Below are positions 43,995 through 52,765 of a stretch of DNA of 64,000 nt, in pieces. How positions within the stretch are numbered: position 1 is the first letter of the stretch; each line of letters begins with the position of its first letter. Source of the stretch: an uncultured Eubacteriales bacterium (lineage in GTDB: Bacteria; Bacillota; Clostridia; Christensenellales; CAG-314); the NCBI GenBank assembly GCA_948938605.1, contig CARAIG010000079.1:1-64000 (forward strand). Direction: 5' to 3'. The notes beneath the pieces were generated by a model. It was given only the letters and a program-made list of their open reading frames with translations, ran no database searches and had not been told where the DNA came from. A program made the translations under genes and the position numbers.

Positions 43995-44916
43995 TTCCGT
44001 CGTCCTTTGTAAAATTTACCAAGCACACTTCTGTTTTAGCCGTTATGCCGTAACGGGCAAACAAAGTATCTTTTATATGTTGTATTATTAAGTATATATC
44101 TTTACTTTCGGCTTTGTCAACATTAACGACAAAACCTGCGTGTTTTTCCGAAACTTTTGCACCGCCGATTTGAAATCCCTTTAAACCCGCTTCGTCTATC
44201 AAACGGGATACCGCTACTTTGTCGTGGTAAAGCACGCACCCTGCCGAACGGTAATTCAAAGGTTGCGATTGGGATTTTTTACGGCGCATTTGGGATACTG
44301 TGTTTGCAACGTCTTGCGGGGTGGATTTTTCAAACTTGAAATCCGCTTCGAGCACTACGTATTCGCCGTTGTTTTTAAAAATACTGCTGCGCTTTGCAAA
44401 CTTGCATTTGTCCGCCGACAGTTTGCATAACCTACCGTTATGCAATGCCGTAACGCTAACTACGACAGAATTTACGTCTTGGTTAAAGCACCCCGCATTT
44501 GTAACGACCGCACCGCCTACGCTTGCGGGCAAGCAAGCAAAAAATTCCCCGCCCGAAAGCCCTTTTTGCTGCAACTGTTTAGCTAACGTTACCGTCGATA
44601 CCCCCGCTTGTACCCTTACGGTATTCTTGCGGAACTTAATACCGTTCAATTTAGATGTCGACACTACAACGCCTTCGTACGCTTCGTCCGAAGCGAGAGT
44701 GTTACTGCCCTTGCCCAATACAACGTAACCGACTTTTAGTTTTTGCAATTGGCGTATTGCGTAAACCGTCTTATCCGCTGTATCGGGATAGATTACAAGT
44801 TTGATTGTACCCCCTGAGCCGAAAGTTGTCAACTCGGCAAAGGACATATTTTCCTTTGTTTCTATCGATTTTTTTTTCATAATCGACGCAACAAAATTTA
44901 AAGTTGAACCGTCCAT
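43972..44916 (-). CDS. murB: UDP-N-acetylenolpyruvoylglucosamine reductase
   Basis: A 314-residue FAD enzyme that reduces UDP-GlcNAc-enolpyruvate to UDP-MurNAc with NADPH, an early step of peptidoglycan synthesis. FAD site GKGSNTLASDEAYEG, LPASVGGAVVTNAGCF and the C-terminal GLKGFQIGGAKVSEKHAGF are present; it looks like the shorter type II form. The Ser that protonates the product in E. coli MurB is Cys here (NYRSAGCVLYHD). The start ATG comes one base after the stop codon of the upstream membrane protein and has no ribosome binding site, so translation is coupled; another ATG 12 codons later is possible. whiA overlaps its 3' end. Confidence 0.9.
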   Translation of the reverse strand: MDGSTLNFVASIMKKKSIETKENMSFAELTTFGSGGTIKLVIYPDTADKTVYAIRQLQKLKVGYVVLGKGSNTLASDEAYEGVVVSTSKLNGIKFRKNTVRVQAGVSTVTLAKQLQQKGLSGGEFFACLPASVGGAVVTNAGCFNQDVNSVVVSVTALHNGRLCKLSADKCKFAKRSSIFKNNGEYVVLEADFKFEKSTPQDVANTVSQMRRKKSQSQPLNYRSAGCVLYHDKVAVSRLIDEAGLKGFQIGGAKVSEKHAGFVVNVDKAESKDIYLIIQHIKDTLFARYGITAKTEVCLVNFTKDDGNDVFAGS

Positions 44917-44917
44917 A

Positions 44918-46048
44918 CTAAATACCCAGCGTTGCTTTTGCCGTTTGACGCTGATTTGCAATTACACTGCTGTCGGCAAACGCATTAGGCACAAATGCGG
45001 CGGATAATCCTTGTTCTAACGCCACATACCGCTCGTCAGTATAGATAGACTTGTCATACGCGCAAAACAGCGACAAATTAACTAGACTTTGCTGTACTTC
45101 ATCGGAAATCAAGTATTGCAAATACGCTTGACAACTGCTCAACTTTTCACCGCAATTTGCATTAACTCCCACAAATTGAACCAAGTCGGTGTAACCAGAC
45201 AACGGAACAAACCCTAAACTTTCGATTTTGCCGTTTTGTTCGCGTTGGTTTAAGCGGTACAAGTCGCGTTGGGTTCCCAACAGCGTTACCGCCGTTTTGT
45301 TGGAAACAAACTGTTCGTAAGCTTGGTATTGAGTGACGTCTTCGGCTATACTTGCCGCACTGCCCTTACCGCCCGACATTGCAAGCGCCGTCAACGGACT
45401 GTTAGACGGAGTAAAACCGCATATCATAGGACTCAACTCTATTGTATTTTTGCCTACTTTTCGCGTATACGTTTGCGTTAGCGCTTTGTTTAACAATTCG
45501 TCTTGGGCAAGCTGACTTGTACGTGCAAACAAGCCGTACGCCCCCGCGTACAAGGGAAGCGCGTATTGTTTACCGTCGAACTGTCCTGCAAGCAACATAT
45601 TTTCCCGCAAGTCGCGCGTGGAAACTTCTAACGGCGCAAGGTAATCCTTTACTACGTCCCCTACGCCCCTGCCGAAGCAAATGATATCGAACTGTTGATT
45701 ATCGGCAAGTTTTTGTTTGAGTTCGTCAACAGTCAAGTTAGTTACGTGAACATATAAACCGGTATTTTGCTTTTCGAACTTGGCGGATTTGCTTGTAAGC
45801 CAACTTTGTCTGCTTCCCGAACCGCCCTCGAATGTTTCGACGTTCCACAACTCTATTATGCCTTTGTAACTTGCATTAGGTAAAGTCTGCGGTTTTCTCG
45901 GCAAATTGGGTAACGCCCACATTAGGCACAATGCCGCAACGATTACCGCAATAACTGCAATTAACACGTACTTAGGCATATTTTTGCGTTGTTTTTTAAC
46001 TTTAACTTGCTTGGGCGTTTTTTCCTTTACGACTTTAATTTTAGACAT
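44918..46048 (-). CDS. Membrane-anchored extracellular solute-binding-like protein
   Basis: A 376-residue protein: a basic N-terminus with many Lys (1-25), one membrane segment (about 27-47), and an external domain resembling bacterial extracellular solute-binding proteins family 1: ELWNVETFEGGSGSRQSWLTSKSAKFEKQNTG, QFDIICFGRGVGDVVKDYLAPLEV, and QFDGKQYALPLYAGAYGLFAR. It lacks a lipobox and an ABC transporter next to it; instead it is joined to murB (1 base apart), which is odd. Possibly a sensor or cell-wall precursor binding protein. GGAG lies 6-9 bases before the ATG. Function unknown. Confidence 0.75.
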   Translation of the reverse strand: MSKIKVVKEKTPKQVKVKKQRKNMPKYVLIAVIAVIVAALCLMWALPNLPRKPQTLPNASYKGIIELWNVETFEGGSGSRQSWLTSKSAKFEKQNTGLYVHVTNLTVDELKQKLADNQQFDIICFGRGVGDVVKDYLAPLEVSTRDLRENMLLAGQFDGKQYALPLYAGAYGLFARTSQLAQDELLNKALTQTYTRKVGKNTIELSPMICGFTPSNSPLTALAMSGGKGSAASIAEDVTQYQAYEQFVSNKTAVTLLGTQRDLYRLNQREQNGKIESLGFVPLSGYTDLVQFVGVNANCGEKLSSCQAYLQYLISDEVQQSLVNLSLFCAYDKSIYTDERYVALEQGLSAAFVPNAFADSSVIANQRQTAKATLGI

Positions 46049-46139
46049 ATTTTTCTCCCGTCAACACAGTATAAATCTGCTTTGTATTTTAATTTATGAC
46101 GGGTATTTGCTTTTTAAGCGTATGTTTATAGTCTAAATC

Positions 46140-46162
46140 CGTCAAAATTAGGCGTTTTGACG
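46140..46162. promoter_or_regulatory. Dyad in the divergent region before the MFS gene
   Basis: CGTCAAAA and TTTTGACG form a perfect dyad with a 7-base centre, midway between the two divergent genes and about 25 bases upstream of the plus-strand -35 box. A regulator binding site is possible; the regulator is unknown. Confidence 0.45.
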
Positions 46163-46185
46163 TTCAATAATGAAAAAATTGGGCA

Positions 46186-46214
46186 TTTACTTTTTTTGCG
46201 GAATTATATATAAT
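46186..46214 (+). promoter_or_regulatory. Promoter of the GPH/MFS transporter
   Basis: TTTACT and TATAAT with a 17-base spacer; the leader would be about 105 bases. No riboswitch fold could be recognised in it. Confidence 0.6.
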
Positions 46215-46324
46215 AATTAAAGAAGAATTATTTTTACTGCGATGTATTTCAATTTTGAAAGTTTTTAAAATTGACGCAACGCATTAAAAATTGTTTTCCG
46301 ACTATATACAAGGAAGAAAATTTT

Positions 46325-48130
46325 ATGAAACTTAATTACAAACGCACTTTGCTTGTAGGATTTGCATTTTTCCTTATTTGCGTGTTTTGGCAAGCGTACG
46401 ACACCCTTGTACCGTTAATGTTGACAAACAAATTCGGTCTTGACCAAACTTGGTCGGGCGTAATTATGTCGTTGGACAACATTCTTGCGCTGTTTATGTT
46501 GCCGTTGTTCGGCGCGTTATCCGACAAAAAGGACACCCGCTTCGGTAAACGCACGCCGTTTATAGTAATCGGAACAATTTGCGCAATCCTTGCATTTGTA
46601 AGTCTTACGCTTGTAGACAACGCGCAGTTAAGCAAACTTGCCGCAGGCAATACCGAACTGTATTGGTCGACAAACTACACAGTGGAAAACAAGGAATACA
46701 ACAGTATTACCAACAAAGGCGTTGCGTCCGAATACGACATACACGACTACTCCGCACAAATACTGTTTAACAAAAACTTTGACGAATTGACGTCAGACGA
46801 ACAAGCGCAAGCGGAAAGTTGGTACAAAGGGTTGGATTACGACCAATTTTACGTCTACGACGCAGACGCAATGGAATACAAAGCGTGCAAAACGATTAAA
46901 GACGAAAACGGCAAATTGAGTTATTCGTATTTAGACGGAAGCGAAATAGAAAAAGGCGCACGTAGGATAAACGCATATTCGTCGACGGTATCTTCGGCGG
47001 AATCGTGTTTTGCCAAAGAAGTAAGCAACAGTAACATTTACTTGCTTGTAATATTCATAATCGTGTTGCTTGTAACCCTAGTGTCTATGGCAACGTTCCG
47101 CTCCCCCGCCGTTGCGCTAATGCCCGACGTTACGGTAAAGCCGCTACGCAGCAAAGGCAACGCAATAATCAACCTAATGGGAGCGGCAGGCGGAATAATC
47201 GTACTTGGGTTGGGAATGTTGTTCGGTACAGGTCAGGTTAAAAACCAAATGATGAGTTACACGCTGTTCGTTTCGGCAGTTTGCGGAATTATGGCTATTG
47301 CGTTGATTGTATTTATTTTTACCGTCAAGGAAAAGAAATGGAACGCCGAAATGCTCGAACAGCAAGCAATACTCGACGCCGAAGACGAACAAGAAGCCGC
47401 CGAAAAAGAAATACAGGAAATTGACGAACCCGTTTGCGCCGAAGTGTTAACGGAAAACGAAACATCCGATACAAAAACAACGACGCCGCCCGCAAAAACA
47501 AAGCAGAACAAACTGCCCAAAGACAAACTCGTTTCCCTTATTTTAATACTTGCAAGCGTAGCATTGTGGTTTATAGGATATAACGCCGTTACAAGTAAAT
47601 ACAGCGTGTATGCCTTAAACGTATTAAATATGGACTACAATTCAACGTTAATAATAGCTCAAGGAGCAGCCATTGCTTCGTATATTCCCGTAGGAATGCT
47701 ATCAGGCAAACTTGGACGCAAAAAGACAATTTTAATTGGCGTAGCGTTGCTTACGGTTTCGTTTTTCGGAGCGATATTCATTAACAGTTCAAGTCCGTCG
47801 TGGCTTATGTGGATACTGTTTGCACTAGCGGGCATTGCTTGGGCAACGATAAACGTCAACAGTTTCCCGATGGTTGTGGAACTTGCAACCGGTAGCGACA
47901 TAGGTAAATACACAGGTTACTACTACACTGCCAGTATGGCTGCGCAAGTAGTTACGCCTATACTGTCGGGTGCGCTTATGGATGCATTCGGCACAATGGG
48001 AATCCTGTTCCCCTATGCTACGATATTTGTAGCGTTATCGTTTGTAACAATGCTGTTTGTAAAGCACGGCGACAGCAAACCCGAAAAACCCAAATCCAAA
48101 CTGGAAATGCTGGGCGGCGCCGACGACTAA
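46325..48130 (+). CDS. GPH/SLC45-type sugar:cation symporter (MFS)
   Basis: A 601-residue major facilitator transporter with about 12 membrane segments. The start motif FWQAYDTLVPLMLTNKFGLDQTWSGVIMSLDNILALFMLPLFGALSDKKDTRFGKR matches SLC45-like glycoside-pentoside-hexuronide transporters. A 165-residue insertion after the fourth segment (about 105-260) and another acidic, Glu-rich linker between the halves (about 355-415) lengthen it beyond the family norm of about 450. The chosen ATG has AAGGAAG 9-10 bases upstream; an in-frame start 18 codons earlier has none. Substrate unknown, likely a disaccharide. Divergent from the murB unit. Confidence 0.85.
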   Translation: MKLNYKRTLLVGFAFFLICVFWQAYDTLVPLMLTNKFGLDQTWSGVIMSLDNILALFMLPLFGALSDKKDTRFGKRTPFIVIGTICAILAFVSLTLVDNAQLSKLAAGNTELYWSTNYTVENKEYNSITNKGVASEYDIHDYSAQILFNKNFDELTSDEQAQAESWYKGLDYDQFYVYDADAMEYKACKTIKDENGKLSYSYLDGSEIEKGARRINAYSSTVSSAESCFAKEVSNSNIYLLVIFIIVLLVTLVSMATFRSPAVALMPDVTVKPLRSKGNAIINLMGAAGGIIVLGLGMLFGTGQVKNQMMSYTLFVSAVCGIMAIALIVFIFTVKEKKWNAEMLEQQAILDAEDEQEAAEKEIQEIDEPVCAEVLTENETSDTKTTTPPAKTKQNKLPKDKLVSLILILASVALWFIGYNAVTSKYSVYALNVLNMDYNSTLIIAQGAAIASYIPVGMLSGKLGRKKTILIGVALLTVSFFGAIFINSSSPSWLMWILFALAGIAWATINVNSFPMVVELATGSDIGKYTGYYYTASMAAQVVTPILSGALMDAFGTMGILFPYATIFVALSFVTMLFVKHGDSKPEKPKSKLEMLGGADD

Positions 48131-48254
48131 GTAAAGTATTCGATGATAAAATCAACTGTCAGTTTAAATTGGCAAAAACATAAAACGCAGTAAAACCGAC
48201 AGAAGACTAGGCAGTAACAATACTAAATTCATTTTTTAATAATTGCAGCAAACT

Positions 48255-48300
48255 AAAAATACGGGGCTGTCACAGTACGTGACAACCCCGTATTTATTTT
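48255..48300. terminator. Bidirectional terminator between the MFS and pyridoxal kinase genes
   Basis: AAATACGGGG(C)TGTCAC pairs with GTGACA(A)CCCCGTATTT, flanked by A and T runs. It ends transcription of both converging genes. Confidence 0.85.
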
Positions 48301-48327
48301 ATAAATTTTAATAAATACAATAATATT

Positions 48328-49146
48328 TTACAAAGTATTAAGCAATTTGCAAAAGTCTACGCCGAAACGTCGGTCGGTACGCATTGTTGCCTGCGCCGAA
48401 CGGGATACGAAATCGGCAGCAATTTCCGTTGCGCAAAACAAAGTTTTGCCGTTAATCAATTCACCTAACAACACCGAACTGAATATGTCCCCCGTCCCCG
48501 AAAAGTCTATATCTACGCGGTTTGTCGTAACAACTTCGATACCGTCGTTTTGCAATACAAGGTTGCTTATTTTGTCCCCTTGATTAACTCCCGTAATGAC
48601 GGCAGACTTAGTTTTTACAACAGTTAAAAATTTGCTAAAAACCTTTTGGCAACGGTGGATATAATCACTGTCGGATTTGTGTTTCGTCAATTCGTCGTAA
48701 TCGACGTTGCACAGCAAACACGCTTCGGTAAGGTTGGGGGATATGCAATCGGCGCGCGTAACAAGCGACTTCATTGCGGACACATACGCATCGTCAAATA
48801 CAGGGTACAGTTTGCCGTTGTCGCCCATAATTGGATCGACGAACAAGTAGCAGCCCTTGTTTAAAACATCGTCCACAACCGTTTTAACGCCGTTAAGCGT
48901 TGTAGTATCGTTACAAAATCCAACATAAAACGCACTCGGCACAGCATTTGCGGCAATGCGTCTAGCAAAGTCCACCGTATCGGGATTAGGCATTACGGCA
49001 AAATTACTAAACCCCGTCTGAGACGAATAGCACGCAGTAACTACGGGCATACAGTAATGACCTAGATGTGTAAATATCGGTAAGTTTGCCGACAACGAAC
49101 AGTTGCCCAAACCGGATATGTCGTTAAAAATTAAAATGTTTTTCAT
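48328..49146 (-). CDS. Pyridoxal/pyridoxamine kinase
   Basis: A 272-residue ribokinase-like enzyme that phosphorylates pyridoxal, pyridoxamine or pyridoxine with ATP. The start MKNILIFNDISGLGNCSLSANLPIF, then YVGFCNDTTTLNGVKTVVDDVL, DPIMGDNGKLYP, SPNLTEACLLCN and the anion hole/catalytic DFSGTGDIFSSVLLGEL (catalytic Asp within GTGD) are all typical of PdxY/PdxK-like clostridial enzymes. Of standard length. It lies 23 bases downstream of the Gx protein and shares its strand with ApbE, so the three may form one transcript; the functional link is unclear. Confidence 0.88.
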   Translation of the reverse strand: MKNILIFNDISGLGNCSLSANLPIFTHLGHYCMPVVTACYSSQTGFSNFAVMPNPDTVDFARRIAANAVPSAFYVGFCNDTTTLNGVKTVVDDVLNKGCYLFVDPIMGDNGKLYPVFDDAYVSAMKSLVTRADCISPNLTEACLLCNVDYDELTKHKSDSDYIHRCQKVFSKFLTVVKTKSAVITGVNQGDKISNLVLQNDGIEVVTTNRVDIDFSGTGDIFSSVLLGELINGKTLFCATEIAADFVSRSAQATMRTDRRFGVDFCKLLNTL

Positions 49147-49169
49147 ACACTATATAAAGTCGTTCCAAC

Positions 49170-49892
49170 TTACTTAATGACGTTTTGTTCGTCAGGGTGC
49201 GGCTGTTCGGAGTTTTGAATGTCGGCAACCTGTTTACCGTTTTCTTTTTCATCGTCTTGCTGTGTTTCGGATTGAACTGTTTGATCGTCATTTTCCGTTT
49301 GCCCGACAATCGGTTGGTTAGGTTCGGACTGCAACGTTACGTTCAAATCAAATCCCAACATCGTTGCAAACGTACGGATAGGTATCATACGTAAAATAAA
49401 CCATACGGCAAAGCCCACTATTATGCCTGCAAGCACACCCAAAAGCGCAAGCCAAGGCATATACGAAAACATTTCGGGAGTGTTGCTTACCAAACAAAAT
49501 ACAATGTTTTGCGTCAGATTGTGCAGTACTGCCGACACAATGGATATTGACACAATGCTTACCTTAGGATACACCAATTCCACCAAAACAGACGACGTCA
49601 CCACACTTACCACACCTGCGGACAAACTGTACATAAGGGTAGACATATTGCCCGTGAACATACTGCCCAATACAACGCGTACCACAACCAGCACAAACGC
49701 GTCAATGGGGCCCAACAAAAATACGGCAAGCATTGAAAAGATATTGGAAAGTCCCATTTTTGCGCCGGGCAAAATCAACGGCGGAAAAAGACTTTCAACC
49801 ATAAACATAATAAGCCCCATTGCGGTCAACACCGCAAGAGTAGCAATCCGTTTAGCGGAAAAATATTTAGTTTTAATTATTTCAGTTTTCAT
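49170..49892 (-). CDS. Gx transporter family protein (heptaprenyl diphosphate synthase component I-like)
   Basis: A 240-residue membrane protein with about six segments, starting TLAVLTAMGLIMFMVESLFPPLILPGAKMGLSNIFSML, the hallmark of the Gx/HepS component I family (S-component-like fold). An 85-residue Gln/Glu-rich cytosolic tail follows. Located 9 bases after an ApbE-NusG_II fusion. In many Bacillota, Gx, NusG_II and FMN_bind genes occur together and take part in extracytosolic flavin-based electron transfer, where Gx is proposed to help provide quinone or flavin. That role is inferred from the neighbours, not from this protein. Confidence 0.85.
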   Translation of the reverse strand: MKTEIIKTKYFSAKRIATLAVLTAMGLIMFMVESLFPPLILPGAKMGLSNIFSMLAVFLLGPIDAFVLVVVRVVLGSMFTGNMSTLMYSLSAGVVSVVTSSVLVELVYPKVSIVSISIVSAVLHNLTQNIVFCLVSNTPEMFSYMPWLALLGVLAGIIVGFAVWFILRMIPIRTFATMLGFDLNVTLQSEPNQPIVGQTENDDQTVQSETQQDDEKENGKQVADIQNSEQPHPDEQNVIK

Positions 49893-49901
49893 ATTTGTAC
49901 A

Positions 49902-51902
49902 TTATTGCGAAATTACTTTTATCCGCGACGGCGAACACACTATCGCCCTGTCGGCAACCGTTAACGGCGGGAAGTTGTACACGCAGTCTTTGTCGGAACA
50001 AGTTGCGTCGGTCATTTTTACCGACACTTCAACGCCGCGCGTAATTGTCATTACGTTATACTGTTCCTTACCGTCCTTTGTACGGTAAAACTTTACGTTA
50101 ATATCGTTGCCGTCTTCGCTTACTTCGATGTTCCAGCCGCTTGAATTTTCCGAGTATACAACCCACTCGTTACGGGCGACGTTATATGCAAACAGCAATT
50201 CGCCTTCGTCGGAATTACTGAAATCAACCACTTGCACCGCGCGTATCTGTTCGGTTTCGGCACCGAAAATTACGGCAAACAGCACTACGATAAGCAAAAC
50301 AACAGCCAAATATATTCCTACATCCCCTATTTTGAACGGTTTGTCGCGTTTGGCGTTTATTACGTTATTTGCAGTTTTTTTACGTCCCTTTACAATGTGT
50401 ACTACTATTACGGCAACCACCAGCAACGCTAACACTACGCCGAGAGCGATTATCCAACCCGTATAACTTTCAGATTTTACCGGCGCTTTTGCCGATGCGT
50501 CATAAACGAAATTGCCGTTGTCGTCTACTTTAACCGACCAAGCGTATTCGTCAAACGTGTCGCCTTTAACAACTTCCGATTTGTCGTAGTTTGAAAGCAA
50601 CTGTTTTCCGCCGTCGACAGTTTCGTAAGTGAGCAGTACTTTTATGCCGTTATCTTTTAAATAACCGTTCATAAAGTCGACTACCCGATCCCTGCCCATT
50701 ACCGTCAACGCCGTTGTAAGACAGTCACCCATTGTTGCGGAATAGTTTTGCGGAGCAATTATAGTTATGGAATTTACTCCGGTTTGTGCGGGCTTGCCTA
50801 AACTTCCGTCTACAATGTGCGAGTATTGTACGCCGTCAGTTGTGTACTTGCGTTCGTACTGCCCGCTGCTGGATACTGTGGCATTAAGCAAATGAGCCCC
50901 GACAACCGTAGGTTGATACAAAAAGTCCTTTTTGTATGGATCGTACGTAAGTAAAACATAATCGCCGCCGTCATAGTTTAAGCCGTATGTTTGACTGCTC
51001 GAACCTGCGTCAACGTAAAAACGCGTAAGTCCCCTTTGCTTAAACATTTCCCTTATACCGTCGGCAACGTAGCCCTTTGCAATACCGCCCAAATCCAACC
51101 ACTGCTCAAACGTTTCGCCGTCTACTTGCGCAGCTTGAACGTTTTTGGTTACGTAAAACTTGCCGTCGGACGAACTTAATTTTACCGCGTCTTCGCTAAA
51201 ATCGGTAAAAGACGGATTACTGAATGCCTTTACGTATTTTTCGTCGGGCAACGGGTATCCGTAAGTTTTGTTGTCCCATACCCTGTCGTAAGGCAAATTA
51301 CCGTTGCGACGATACGTACGGGAGGAAAAGCCCCACAAATCGACCAGACGATATACAGCAGGATTAAACGCGCCGTTTGTAGCAATGTACATTTGACGCG
51401 CGGTATTAAGCATATTGTAAACAGGTTCGCTAATTTCCACTGTTTCGCCGCACTTTGCTTGATTATAACGGTAAATATCCGAAAGCGGCGTACCGTCTGT
51501 GCCGTCGTACTGAGTATTTGCAAATCCGTCTATACCGTTAATATATTTGTTAATTTCCGTTGCCAAATTAATTAAGTACTTTTGCGAACTTTGCTGCGTA
51601 ACGGTTAAATTGTCCGCTGCTTGGTTTATAGGGAAATCGATAGTAATTGCTTCGTCGCTGTAAATACGTACGTTTACTTCGATGCCGCTCCCGCCAAAAT
51701 ACAACCCGCGGTAGTTTACCCCGACTATACCGTTGGAATCGCTAACCGATTGAAGATCAAACCCCTGCCCTTGATAATAGTATATGTTGCGCGACGAAAC
51801 GTCTTCGGCAAAAGCAGGCATAACAGCCGACGCCAAAGACAACACTGCAATCAACGCTATTAAAATCGTCAAGAGTTTTGCTTTTTTCATAAGTAACGAC
51901 AT
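49902..51902 (-). CDS. apbE: ApbE FAD:protein FMN transferase fused to a NusG_II domain
   Basis: A 666-residue secreted enzyme. ApbE attaches FMN from FAD to a Thr in target proteins on the outside of the membrane. Signal peptide (residues 5-30, AFAED cleavage), ApbE domain (about 35-440) with NAVYR-like NPAVYRLVDLWGF, LDLGGIAKGYVADGI, FYVDAGSSSQTYG and the metal site around ATMGDCLTTALTVMG, then two membrane segments separated by a Lys-rich linker (about 490-545) and a C-terminal NusG_II domain (ATCSDKDCV, SIVCSPSR-like motif). Several in-frame starts exist; I used the ATG four codons before MKKAKLL. A probable substrate is the FMN_bind lipoprotein 12 kb upstream. It precedes Gx by 9 bases. 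Confidence 0.88.
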   Translation of the reverse strand: MSLLMKKAKLLTILIALIAVLSLASAVMPAFAEDVSSRNIYYYQGQGFDLQSVSDSNGIVGVNYRGLYFGGSGIEVNVRIYSDEAITIDFPINQAADNLTVTQQSSQKYLINLATEINKYINGIDGFANTQYDGTDGTPLSDIYRYNQAKCGETVEISEPVYNMLNTARQMYIATNGAFNPAVYRLVDLWGFSSRTYRRNGNLPYDRVWDNKTYGYPLPDEKYVKAFSNPSFTDFSEDAVKLSSSDGKFYVTKNVQAAQVDGETFEQWLDLGGIAKGYVADGIREMFKQRGLTRFYVDAGSSSQTYGLNYDGGDYVLLTYDPYKKDFLYQPTVVGAHLLNATVSSSGQYERKYTTDGVQYSHIVDGSLGKPAQTGVNSITIIAPQNYSATMGDCLTTALTVMGRDRVVDFMNGYLKDNGIKVLLTYETVDGGKQLLSNYDKSEVVKGDTFDEYAWSVKVDDNGNFVYDASAKAPVKSESYTGWIIALGVVLALLVVAVIVVHIVKGRKKTANNVINAKRDKPFKIGDVGIYLAVVLLIVVLFAVIFGAETEQIRAVQVVDFSNSDEGELLFAYNVARNEWVVYSENSSGWNIEVSEDGNDINVKFYRTKDGKEQYNVMTITRGVEVSVKMTDATCSDKDCVYNFPPLTVADRAIVCSPSRIKVISQ

Positions 51903-52125
51903 TTTAACATTTTTAAACAAAATTAGCAACCGATAGCGTAAAGTAAACATTTATTACCCTATAAATATTTAATATGGAACGTTTGCCGTATTGAAAATAA
52001 AGGGGAAACGTGATATAATTAAATATACAGTCACTCCAAATAAAGTTTAGCAACGGAACGCAGACTGTGATTATATGCAGTTGCTTTGTGCGTAACGCAC
52101 AATTAAATAAAGGAAGTGTACAAAT

Positions 52126-52668
52126 ATGCGAGTTTTTATTGCGTTGAACATTCCCGACAAAATGCGGGACAATTTGGAACGGTCGGCAAATCAATTTAAA
52201 ACCCTTGCTACAAGCGGAAACTTTACCAAAAAGGAAAACTACCACGTAACGTTGCACTTTTTAGGAAACGTCGAACAAAACAATTTGATTTACATTCAAA
52301 GCGCAATGGACTCCGTAAAAAATTTACCCGCTCCCCGCCTTGCCGTAAATCAATTTGCCATACTTCGCGCAAGCAATATCGTGTGCGCGCGTTTCAACAA
52401 AAATGCAAACTTGACGGAACTGCACGACGTCCTTGCCGACAAACTGGAACAATCGGGCTTTAACGTCGAACACCGTGCCTACCGCCCGCACGTTACAATG
52501 ATACGCAAATACGCGTTTTCATTGCCGTTTAGCGAAGTTACCAAATGCGTAGACGTATACAACAAACCGTTTGATGCGCCACAAGTTGTACTGTACGAAA
52601 GCGTTTTTACCGACAACGGCGTGACTTACCGCCCGCTGTACTCGGTCACATTGCCGATAGAAGAATAA
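52126..52668 (+). CDS. thpR: RNA 2',3'-cyclic phosphodiesterase
   Basis: A 180-residue 2H phosphoesterase (LigT/ThpR) that hydrolyses 2',3'-cyclic phosphate ends of RNA. Both HxTx motifs are present: HVTLHFLG near residue 43 and HVTMIRK near residue 124, separated by the usual distance. The start MRVFIALNIPDKMRDNL is typical. AAGGAAG lies 7 bases before the ATG. It is monocistronic between the ApbE gene and the SMC-like gene, both on the other strand. The function in vivo of this family is not settled; tRNA ligation and 2'-5' linkage are known activities of homologues. Confidence 0.93.
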   Translation: MRVFIALNIPDKMRDNLERSANQFKTLATSGNFTKKENYHVTLHFLGNVEQNNLIYIQSAMDSVKNLPAPRLAVNQFAILRASNIVCARFNKNANLTELHDVLADKLEQSGFNVEHRAYRPHVTMIRKYAFSLPFSEVTKCVDVYNKPFDAPQVVLYESVFTDNGVTYRPLYSVTLPIEE

Positions 52669-52684
52669 TTTTAAAGTAAAATAT

Positions 52685-52725
52685 TAAGAGCGCAAGGATT
52701 TTTATAATCATTGCACTCTTTTTTA
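52685..52725. terminator. Terminator between thpR and the SMC-like gene
   Basis: AAGAGCGCAA and TTGCACTCTT form a stem with one mismatch and a long loop, followed by TTTTTT on the plus strand. It may also serve the minus-strand gene. Confidence 0.65.
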
Positions 52726-52765
52726 GTTTGTTAAATTATATCTATTGTTAACTTAATTTTATTGC

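Noticed and set aside
46186..46325. Riboswitch in the MFS leader
   Set aside because: No conserved element, terminator or stem was found in the roughly 105-base leader.
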